A DNA stretch of 64,000 nt from Dromiciops gliroides. Its lineage: Eukaryota; Chordata; Mammalia; Microbiotheria; Microbiotheriidae. Under the pieces are notes generated by a model. The model saw only the letters and a list, made by a program, of their open reading frames with translations. It was not told where the DNA came from and searched no databases. The translations under genes and the position numbers were made by a program. The stretch covers positions 12,224,223-12,288,222 of the forward strand of contig NC_057866.1 in assembly GCF_019393635.1 (NCBI RefSeq), in the 5' to 3' direction. The first letter of the stretch is position 1, and every line of letters begins with the position of its first letter. This document shows, in pieces, positions 55,301 through 64,000 of this stretch.

Positions 55301-58300
55301 CCCAAAGTCAGAGAGGCAGATTCTGAGGGGAAGATGGAGATTTCATTTGTAGAAATGTGGAATTGGGAGCTGCGAAGTGGGGTCGGAGGGAAAGTGGTTC
55401 AGGGTGGAGAGAAGGTCTTGGGGATTGTCTACACGGAAGATAAAACTGAAGCCATGGCTGTCTGTGGAACCAGCCCCACTGAGGGGACAGATGCCGAAGA
55501 ATTCACAGGGAAGGGAAACTGAAAATGTGTGAGGCACCAGTGCCTTGTGCACAGAGGCCTATAGAAGCCAAGGCTGGCACTCTGATAAAGCACACACCAG
55601 TGTGGCAAGCCCCCGGGAGGGTACCCCTAGGAGGCCTAAGGCGTGCTTCCAGACTGGGCAAGACAGAGGAGACCCAGTCTCCTCCCAAAAAGCATGCTCT
55701 GTGAAGTCCACCAGGGCTGAGGAGATGGAAATAGAGCTAATTTTAAGGAGTCATGCGTAAATAAATCTGAGCGGACCTTCACACAGTAGCCTAGAGGAAG
55801 TCCTATACAGAGCTCACTGTATGGGGCCTAGTTAGGACAATGCTGAAGGGGACAGCACCTTTCCAAGCTTGCCTTGAGGCAACTGAGGAGCATTAAGCAC
55901 CTCATCTGTGCCCTGTACTGTGTGCTAAGTGATGGAGAACAAAGAAAGGCAAAGGATGGTTCTATCCTTTCAAGAGCTCTTGGGTCTCTTCCTTTGAAAA
56001 CTGTTCTTTTACCATTTGTCTTTGGTTCCTTTGTTGTTCAGTAATTCAGTCACGTCTTACTCTTTGTGATCACATGAACCATAGCATGGCAGGCTCTTCT
56101 ATCTTCCAGTATGTCCAGAAGTCTGTCCAAGCCTCGTGTTTGTTGCTTTCATGACACTATCCAGTCCTTCCCACCATCCATCTTTTCCAGTGAGTCCTGC
56201 CTTCTCACGATGTGGTGGTTAAAGTATTTAAGCTTCTGTATTTGACCTTCCAATGAAGAGCCGGAATTAATTTCTTGGAGTATTGACTGATTTGATCTCC
56301 TTGCTGTCCAAGGGACTCTCAAAGTCTTCTTCAACACCACAATTCGAAAGCCTCAATTTTGTAGTTAAGTGAACTCTACCAGCCATACATTTGCTACTGG
56401 AAAAAAGTATAGCTTAGACTGTACAGACCTTTGTTGGCAAGTGATGTCTTGGCTTTTTAGTCTGCTGTCCAGGCCTGCCACAGCTTTCCTTCCAAGAAGC
56501 AAGTATCTTTAAATTTTTTTAATTTTTTGGTGGGACAATGAGGGTTAAGTGACTTGCCCAGGGTCACACATCTAGTAAGTGCCAAGTGTCTGAGGTCACA
56601 TTTGAACTCGGGTCCTCTAGAATCCAGGGCCTGTGCTTTATCTATTGCGTCACCTAGCTGCCCCTCAAGCCAGCTTTTATACTCTCTTTTTTCACCCTCA
56701 TCAAGAGACCTCTTCATTCCTCTTCACTTTTCTGTCATTGGACTGGTATCATCTACATATCTGAGATTGTTGATATTTCTTCCTGCAACCTTACTTCCAG
56801 CTTTTGATTGATCCCGCGTTTTGCATGATGTACTTTGTATGTGAGTTAAATAAACGAGGTGACAGTATACAGCTTTGTGCTGCTCATCAGCTGTTTGATG
56901 TTCGGTTCTAACTGTTGCCCCTTGTCCTGTGTACAGGTTCCTCAGGACAGAAGTTAGATGATCTGGTGCTCCCATCTCTTTGAGGACTTGGCCCATGCAA
57001 CCATAGGCTTTAATATAATTTTGCAGTAAAAAGTTTATGATCTGAGCCATAGTCAGTTCCAGGTTTTATTTTAATTGACTCTATAGAGCTTCTCCACCTT
57101 TGGCTGTTTGCAGCCAAATATATACTTTGGTATACAATCAATCTGATTTCAGTTTTTGACCATTCAGTGATGGCCACGTGTGGAGTCACTTTTTGGGTTG
57201 TTGAAAAAGTGCCTGATGTGACCAGCATATTATCTTAACAAAACTCGTATTAGCCTCTGCCCTGCTTCACTTTGTACTCCAAGGCCAAACTTGCCTCTTA
57301 TTCCAATTATATTCTGATTTCCTACTTTAGCACTCCAATCTTTTTTGGTGTTCTCTCTAGAAGATGTTTGGCTTCTTCAGCATCAGTGGTTGGAGCCTAG
57401 ACTTGCGTTACTGTGATGTCGAACAGTTTGCCTTGGATTGGAACAGATGTCGTTCAGTCATTTGTGAGATTATGCCCTGGTACTGCTTCTTCTCTCACCC
57501 TCTTATTGATGTGAAAGCTACTCTATTCTTTTTTTTTTTTTGAGGCAATTGGGGTTAAGTGACTTGCCCAGGGTCACACAGCTAGTAAGTGTTAAGTGTC
57601 TGAGGCCGGATTTGAACTCAGGTACTCCTGACTCCAGGGCCGGTGCTTTATCCGCTGTGCCACCTAGATGCCCCCCTTCTATTTCTTCCAAGGCATTCTT
57701 GCCCATACTAGTATATATAGTGATCATCTGAATTAAACTTCACCCATTTCCATCCATTTAAGCTCACTGGTAGCTGAGGTTGCCCCTCCTGTTTGATCAC
57801 ATCCAGCTTGCCTTGGTTCACTGATCTCACATTCCAAGTTCCTGTGCAGTGTTGATCTCTTCAGCGTCGGACTTTCCTTTCATCTCTAGACACATCCATA
57901 GCTGAGCGTCCTCTTGCCTTTGGTCCAGCTGCTTCGTTAGTCCTGGAGCTACTTGTAGCCACCATCCACTTTAGGGTATTGGGCACCTTCTGACCTGAGA
58001 CTCATCTTTTTTTTCACCGTTTTAGCTCTGTCCGCTAGAGTGGTTGGCCATTTCCTTTTCCAGTGGATCACTTTTGTCAGAACTCTCCATTGTGACCTGT
58101 TAGTCACATGCATGGCAGAGCTCATAGTTTGAGCTACACAAGCCCCCCTGCCATGACAAGAAAAGTGATGGGGACAGTGCGGGGAGATGGTTCTTAATCT
58201 TATAAACTTGAATCGGTTCCTTATGACGCTTTTAGCAGAGAAACTTACTGCAAAGGTTTTTTCTCAGTTCAGGTTTCTCTTCTAATTTATTTGTCTGTGT

Positions 58301-58968
58301 AAAACCTTTTACATTTTATATAATCCACACTGTCCATTTTCTCTTTCCTGTCATCCTCTTTCACCTGCGTAGTTAGGACTTCTTCCTTCATCCATAGATC
58401 TGAAAGGTGATTTCTCCCTTCTCCCGAATTTGCTTATGACATCACCTTTTTATGTCTAAGCCATGCATGCTTGTAATCACCCCCAGGGTTCTGTCTCAGC
58501 TCCTCCACAGTCTTTCCTCCTTCTTTAGCCTCCAGGAACCTCTTCCATTTGAAACAGCCTAGCATGTATAGTTTGTCCCTCACAATGCAACACTTGTTAG
58601 AAACACAGTTGCCTGGTGTCCTCTAGTCTCGTGCTATGTTTCCAGCCCTAGCTGGCTGGGTTCAGATACCACGTTTACCACCTGCTAAGTGCTTTGTTGA
58701 CAAGTTTTTCTTTTGTCCTCTGACTGGCATCTCCGTTCCTTACTCCAGAGCATGATGACCGAGTTGGGGGTGGCTTCCCCCAAAGACGGAAGAAAGGCCG
58801 GGGCCCCTTCCGCTGGAAATATGGTGAGACAAATTCACGGTCCCGAAACCGAGGTGGCCCTGGTCCCCAAGCTCCTCGCCTCGAAGAGGAGGATGGTGAT
58901 GTAGCTATGAGTGATGCCCAAGATGGTCCCCGAACCAGATAGTAAGTACCCACTCCTACTCTTTTTTT

Positions 58969-59000
<32 letters not shown>

Positions 59001-62000
59001 TTTTGCTGTGGGGCAATGGGAGTTAAGTGACTTGCCCAGGGTCACACAGCTAGTAAGTGTCAAGTGTCTGAGGCCAGATTTGAACTCAGGTCCTCCTGAC
59101 TCCAGGGCTGGTGCTCTATCCACTGTGCCATCTAGCTGCCCCGCCCCCCCTTACTCACAAGAAGGCCTTTTTTTTTTAAAGAAGGACTTTTGAATGTAGG
59201 AGGCCCAAGTCTCTTTCCCCATCTGACTTACGCCCCCAGAGACGAGAGGTCAGTTACCATTTCTTCCCATCACTTTCTGAAATTGGTTGGAGACTGCTCA
59301 GTTGTACTAGCCCCCCAAAGAGTTAGGAATGCTTAGGCCAGCTCAGTCGATCAGCAAACATTTCTTGTCTACTTACTATTGACCAAGTACTCAGTCACCC
59401 AAACTGATGATTGTGCCCTGAGCTCTGGTTTGAAACGAGAGACTCTGGAATATAATCCCCGTAAGTCACCAGTTCACTCCACCCCTTTCTCTGTAGCACC
59501 CCTTACAACTCACGACCTAACCGGAGAGGAGGAGATAACTGGCAAGACCGAGAAAGAATTCATGTCACTGTGCGCCGAGACAGGCCTGCCCAAGACAGAG
59601 GAGGCTCCGCTGGCTCCAGCCTGGATGCACCCAAAAAATGGTTCAGGATCACAGTGAGTGCCACCTGTGGATGGAGAGAGATTGCTGGGGAGAAGCTCCG
59701 CTCGGCCTCTTTGGTGCTACCCGACTGGGCCGTCTTGGGGCCTGAGCACTCGTGCTTAGGGGGACTCTCCAAGTCCCTTGAGCCTGGAGGGCTCTTGGGG
59801 ATGTCCTTGTCTTTGGGCAAGGAAGGCAGAAAAACCCTGTTAAATTGATTTTTTAAATCTATTGAAATGCCAGCCTGGAAAAGAGGCCAGTCCTGTTCTC
59901 TCCCTAACGCTGTTTGCTGTTCTTTTTATTCCTCCTCCCCCGCCCCCAGATCCCTTATGGCAGGAAGTACGACAAGACATGGTTGTTGACCTCGATCCAG
60001 AGCAAATGCAGTGTCCCCTTCGATCCCGTTGAGGTACGGGCATGTGCTCCAAAGTGGCCGTGGGCTGTGGCAGGAGGACGCCCTCCTCTGGATTCCAGGA
60101 GTGGGGGGGTCTCCTTGGTCAGCTCCCATCTGGCTGACGTTGTCCAAAGGACTTGAGAGGGTCTTTCTTGTGGAGGGATAAGAGGAGGCGTTACTGATGC
60201 TGCTTCTGCCCTGTCTGCTCCCCAGTTTCACTATGAGAATACCCGGGCCCAGTTTTTTGTGGAGGATGCTAGCACAGCGTCTGCCATCAAGGCTGTGAAT
60301 CACAAGATTTTGGACGCGGAGAACCGAAGGGTAGGAGGGGTGTCGGGTGCCGAGGGGGAGCCCCTAAGGGTCTGGGGCCGAGACTCGATTGACTGATTGT
60401 GGTGTCCCTTGTGACCCCTGCAGATCTCCATCATAATGAACCTGTCTGCCCCTCCCCAGTCAGTGCTGGGCGAGCTCAAGCCCGAGCAGGTGGAGCACCT
60501 TAAGGTGAGCTTCCCAGAGGCGTCCATCCAGCCCGCCTTGGTCCCCTGCCCATCTGTGGCCGAGGCGCCGTGCGGCCGGCTCTCTCCCTTAGATCCCTGC
60601 TCTTCCCCTGTCCCCAAGCCTGAGACTATTCCCCGCAGCTCTGGATGTGACCTCTGACTGCCCTCCTTTCCTCTCCACAGTCTGTCATGAGCAAGCGCTA
60701 TGACGGCTCCCAGCAGGCCCTGGACTTGAAGGGCCTCCGCACAGACCCAGGTATGGCCCTGGCTTGAGCATGTGGCTGGGGGAGGGGAGGGGGTCTCTGA
60801 GTCAGCCCCTCTTTGAATGCTTGTTCCTTTTCTCCCCAATATCGACAGACTTGGTGGCCCAAAGCATCGATGTTATCCTAAACAGAAAAAACTGTATGTC
60901 TGCCTCCCTCCGGATCATCGAAGAAAACATCCCTGAAGTGAGGCCTGTTCTGCTGCCCAGCCTGGCCTTGGCAGCCATTGGGGAGTGTAGCCTGGGAGTG
61001 GGCAGCCCGGGGCGGGAGTGCGGCACTGGAGCCCTCTGCTTGCCCCGCTCTTTCCCGACTTCGCTGTTCCTCCCCTCCTTGCCTTCTTGAACTCTCCATT
61101 CCCTTCCCTCCACCAGCTGCTGTCATTGGATCTGAGCGATAACCGACTGTATAAGCTGGACTATTTGTCAGAAATTGTGCAGAAGGCACCGAATCTCAAG
61201 ATCCTGAACCTTTCTGGGAATGAAGTGAGAGCTGAGGCCATGCTGGAGAGCTGGGGGGGAGGCCTGGAGGGGTCGGGAGGGGTCGGGGGCTCCTGAGGGC
61301 CTCGCTGGGGGGGTGGCCAGCCTCCCCCTTCTGCCTCCTCTGTGCAGCTGAAGTCGGAGCGAGAGCTGGACAAGGTGAAGGGGCTGAAGTTGGACGAGCT
61401 GTGGCTCACTGGGAATCCTCTCTGTAACGCTTTCCGGGACCAGTCCTCCTACATGAGGTCAGTGCCAGCCCCTGACTCCCCTCCTGGGGACCAGCACCCC
61501 CTGGGGGGATGAAATAGTTTGCCCTGAGGAGGCCCAGCCTGCGAGAGTGGAGCCCGGACCCGGATTCAGCTGCCCTCTGACTGAGGAGCCCACAGCCCAC
61601 TCACTCCCTGTGGTATTCGTCTGTGTCTGTCTGATCGGCTTGAAGGTTTCCTGCATCCCTCTGTTTGTTGCTTCTCCCCTTTAGCACACGGCCTCTTCCA
61701 GCATCTTCCCTCTGCACCTCATGTTCCAGGGAGGGAGCAGGGACCCCTTCCTGTAGTGCCCTGGGGACCCTCAGCCCCCCAGTCTCCCTAATTTACCTGG
61801 TGCCAAGAGCACAGCCCCGTGGCTGAGCCAGGGCTCGTTACTGCCAATGCCTCCCTGCTCTGTTGGGCCCGACTTTCCTTAGATGGGTGCGCTTGTCCTT
61901 TGGGCCTGCGCAGAGGCACGGCGAGGCCCTCTTCCCTCACGCAATCCGTCACCTTTGCTTAGTTCCAAGAGCTGGGCCCGCAGCCAGTGGGCTGCTGGGA

Positions 62001-64000
62001 CCCCAGGACAGGAGCCAGGGGTGGAAGCTATGGGGGCACAGGCCACTGAGGAGATGACCCCCCATGGGGGCGCAGACCCTCCCTTACTCGCACACGTCCC
62101 ACCACCTTGCTCGGCCCCAGGAAGATGGCTGGTTAGCCAGAGACGGGTAAGATTCCTCAAGGGAGGAACAACCTAAGACAGGCACAGTCGCACAGGGGCC
62201 AGCAGGAGAGAACTCGGGGGCCAACAGAGGTGGGGCACAGACCCTCACCCCCCCAGCCTTGCAGGGCCTGACTTTGGAGCCCTCCTGCCAAAGGGCGTCT
62301 CCTGCCCCCGTGGCTGCTTCACTCCATGTGCCCAGCTCAGACTTGGATCCAGGCAGAGGGCAGAGACTCAGGCCACGAGAAGCGTTGAGGTGCCGTGGAA
62401 GCATTTGTCTTCCTTTCCCCTGGACCGTAGGGTAGAGGGCAGCTCCAGGAAAGGCCTGTGTTAGGCAGCCAGTCCTCCTTTCTCTCTCCCCGCTTCCTGT
62501 TCCTCCTCTTCTTTCCTGGCCCTCCATCCTCCTCTCCGACCCCAGCTCTGCCTCTCTCCCTCCCCCAACCCTGGCTTCTCGCTGTGTTCCTCCAACATCC
62601 TGTCCCACCCCCTGGTCTATCTTGGCCCAGGCTGGGCCTGACAGCAGTGATGGACATCATCTGAGGCAGCTGGGTCCCTGGGCTCCCACCCCCTTTCCCC
62701 CTCCCCCGGGCTGCACAGGTGAGTATGAGGAAGGTAAGATAAGGGAGCCCCGAGACCGGGGGTAGTATCGATCTCTTCCCATGCATTTGAGGAAGGGGGA
62801 CAAGGCAGGAAGGAGGCTGGGCTTCAGGGGTAGCTAGTTGAGGTCTACGTTAGGGACATAAGCAGAGGGATCCCATCGCCCGGAAGGGCCCAGGACCGGG
62901 GCGGGCCGTGCCTGGGGTCTTGGTGTCTTTGCTCCTAGAGCGGCCCTGGCAACACGGCGGCTCTGAGGTGTCGCTCACTCCTGTCCCGTTCTTGACAGCG
63001 CCATCCGGGAACGCTTCCCCAAGCTGCTTCGTCTGGTGAGTTTAGCTGGCTCTGCTCTCTTGGGACCCTGTCCTTGGTTGGTTGATGGGTCTGGGGCCTC
63101 TTGTGCCCTGTTAATCCCCTAAGGGGCATTTGAAGCTTTGTCCTCATCCTTTCCTTCCGTCTTCCCCGTCTATTACTCAGCCCCTGTGTCCTCTCTATTC
63201 TCCACTCACAGAATCTAGAGTCCAGACCCTTTGTCACTCACTCTCTGTTGCTTTTTTCTTTGTCTTCTCTAGGACGGCCATGAGTTGCCCCCCCCAATTG
63301 CCTTTGATGTGGAACCTCCTACTACGCTCCCAGCCTGCAAGGTATGGGGACCAGGGGAGGGCCCCAGGTAAGGGAGGAGACTAGGGATCAGTTCCCATGT
63401 TCCTGACGCCTGCCTGCTCTCTCTGGCTTCAATGCAGGGCAGCTACTTTGGGTCAGAAAGCCTGAAGGCCATAGTCTTGTACTTCCTGCAGCAGTAAGTG
63501 CGGGGGACAAGAAGGGGGTGACTGGGAATGGGTGTTATGGTGGCCCCATCACCCTGAGCTTAGGGTGAGGTCTGATTGGCTTCCTGCCTCTGCAGGTATT
63601 ATTCTGTGTATGACTCTGGAGACAGGCAAGGGCTGCTGGACGCTTACCATGACCAGGCCTGCTGCTCCCTCAGCATCCCCTTTTCCTTCCATAACCCAGC
63701 TCGGTGAGTGCCCCATCGGGGTGAGGTGGGATGTGTTGTGCCCGGCCCTGCCGAGGGTACCAGCTCTCTCCCCCTTGACTGTCCTAGGAGCAACCTGAGT
63801 GAATACTTCAAAGACAGCAGGAACGTGAAGAAGCTCAAGGACCCCAGTGAGTGGGTGACGAGGGCCCAGGGGACACGGGAGGGGGGCCTCAGCCTGCACG
63901 CTGGCCCTGGGACCCCCTAACAGCTCTCACCCACCCTCTCAGACCTTCGCTTCCGACTGTTAAAACATACCCGCCTCAATGTCGTGGCCTTCCTCAACGA
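52390..64000 (+). CDS. NXF1: NXF1 (TAP), nuclear mRNA export receptor, 5' part, runs off the window
   Basis: Exons: 52390-52417, 58749-58941, 59497-59653, 59950-60033, 60226-60330, 60424-60504, 60681-60750, 60849-60937, 61117-61224, 61348-61457, 62999-63035, 63273-63341, 63438-63493, 63596-63703, 63788-63846 and 63943 to the edge. Phase is kept across all of them. The product begins '[14 protein letters not shown]', then the basic '[14 protein letters not shown]' cargo-binding region and '[17 protein letters not shown]'. The RRM-like domain (about 116-200, '[13 protein letters not shown]') and leucine-rich repeats (about 210-360, '[20 protein letters not shown]') follow. The first part of the NTF2-like domain is present, up to '[15 protein letters not shown]'. 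The NTF2 end and UBA domain lie outside the window. NXF1 pairs with NXT1 and carries mRNPs through the nuclear pore. Intron 10 contains a CTE (own entry). Confidence 0.97.
52740..55990. repeat. NXF1 intron 1, first half: mixed old repeats
   Basis: No gene recognised. L2-like pieces lie near 53700-53780 and 55890-55960 ('gtgccctgtactgtgtgcta'), a CORE-SINE fragment near 53995-54060 ('cttgcccagggtcacccagc'), an old dispersed-repeat fragment at about 54080-54610 and an antisense L1 fragment at about 55075-55300 ('ctctttggggtgcaaaagac'). Confidence 0.5.
56512..56665 (-). repeat. tRNA-derived marsupial SINE inside the BovB copy
   Basis: Antisense copy with a T-rich tail. Confidence 0.9.
57529..57674 (-). 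repeat. tRNA-derived marsupial SINE inside the BovB copy
   Basis: Antisense copy with a T14 tail. 'ctattcttt' and 'ctatttctt' flank it. Confidence 0.9.
58180..58500 (-). repeat. Antisense L1 fragment
   Basis: 'ttcatccatagatctgaaag', 'aatttgcttatgacatcacc' and 'tttttatgtctaagccatgc' follow the antisense marsupial L1 ORF2 order. Confidence 0.65.
58963..59143 (-). repeat. tRNA-derived marsupial SINE (NXF1 intron 2)
   Basis: Antisense copy with a long T-rich tail, beginning only about 20 bases after the exon 2 donor site. Confidence 0.92.
61458..61512 (+). other. NXF1: Read-through reading frame into NXF1 intron 10 (short NXF1)
   Basis: If intron 10 is retained, translation continues from exon 10 for 18 codons (R, then [17 protein letters not shown]) to TGA at 61510-61512, giving about 359 residues with RRM and LRR domains but no NTF2-like domain. 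Human short NXF1 made the same way is of nearly the same size. Confidence 0.65.
62120..62195 (+). promoter_or_regulatory. NXF1: Constitutive transport element (CTE) in NXF1 intron 10
   Basis: The two halves of the TAP-binding internal loop, 'agacgggtaaga' (62141-62152) and 'acctaagacagg' (62171-62182), flank a short perfect hairpin (ttcctc/gaggaa with loop aagg). The outer 'gcc' and 'ggc' continue the stem. This is the motif known from type D retroviral CTEs and from intron 10 of human and mouse NXF1, where it lets NXF1 protein export its own intron-retaining mRNA. One loop is clear; I see no second full loop. Confidence 0.9.

Larger units (their letters stand above)
56032..58172 (-). repeat. 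BovB/RTE LINE, 5'-truncated, antisense (NXF1 intron 1)
   Basis: It ends on the + strand side with the BovB 3' terminus 'gttgttcagtaattcagtca'. Decayed minus-strand frames give the endonuclease end '[17 protein letters not shown]', the reverse-transcriptase pieces '[17 protein letters not shown]' and '[15 protein letters not shown]' (the YADD-type active site is altered to YVDD) and the tail '[20 protein letters not shown]'. Several stops and frameshifts. Two younger SINEs interrupt it. Confidence 0.88.

Noticed and set aside
58815-58830. Donor-like 'tatggtgagac' inside NXF1 exon 2
   Set aside because: It fits a splice donor, but the sequence beyond it continues the conserved NXF1 protein ([17 protein letters not shown]), so the true donor is at 58942.

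Overview
The window is nuclear DNA of a mammal, almost certainly a marsupial. About thirty copies of a tRNA-derived SINE of the marsupial type (head 'ggggcagctaggtggcgcag', pol III A and B boxes, A-rich tail) are scattered through it, together with BovB/RTE LINE fragments, marsupial-type L1 3' ends and older MIR/THER1 and L2 remnants. The SINE type alone does not separate Australian from American marsupials. Genes are intron-rich, with GT/AG splice sites and CpG-rich promoters.

Five genes, all on the + strand, reproduce the human 11q12.3 block SNHG1 - WDR74 - TEX54 - STX5 - NXF1. (1) 1-6700: repeats, with no gene recognised. (2) 6700-7281: CpG-rich promoter, possibly bidirectional. (3) 7281-10615: SNHG1, a 5'TOP non-coding host gene with one C/D box snoRNA in each of eleven introns. 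I identify SNORD25, 26, 27, 28, 29 and 30, two copies each of SNORD31 and SNORD22, and one snoRNA I cannot assign. The guide of that last one is perfectly complementary over 14 nt to 18S rRNA. (4) 11049-12314: a two-coding-exon gene for a 219-residue, cysteine-rich, probably secreted protein that I do not recognise; I know of no human gene at this place. (5) 12.3-24.4 kb: repeats, including a complete-looking LTR element (17116-20836), a candidate solo LTR and a BovB fragment. (6) 24575-37570: WDR74, 11 exons, 383 aa. (7) 37785-38531: TEX54-like, 2 exons, 104 aa. (8) about 39.0-49.2 kb: STX5, 355 aa. (9) 52390 to the right edge: NXF1, 16 exons visible and the gene continuing beyond the window.

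Splicing phases were checked exon by exon. WDR74, TEX54 and STX5 join into uninterrupted frames, and NXF1 stays open to the window edge. Functionally, SNHG1 supplies rRNA-modification guides, WDR74 works in 60S ribosome maturation, STX5 is the ER-Golgi t-SNARE and NXF1 is the bulk mRNA export receptor. NXF1 intron 10 carries a clear constitutive transport element (CTE), the RNA site through which NXF1 protein exports its own intron-retaining transcript.

The most interesting signals are the unassigned snoRNA candidate (8702-8793), the extra SNORD22 and SNORD31 copies, the conserved CTE with its short-NXF1 reading frame, the unknown secreted-protein gene, an overlapping upstream ORF at the STX5 start, and repeated insertion of SINEs into one another's target-site duplications.
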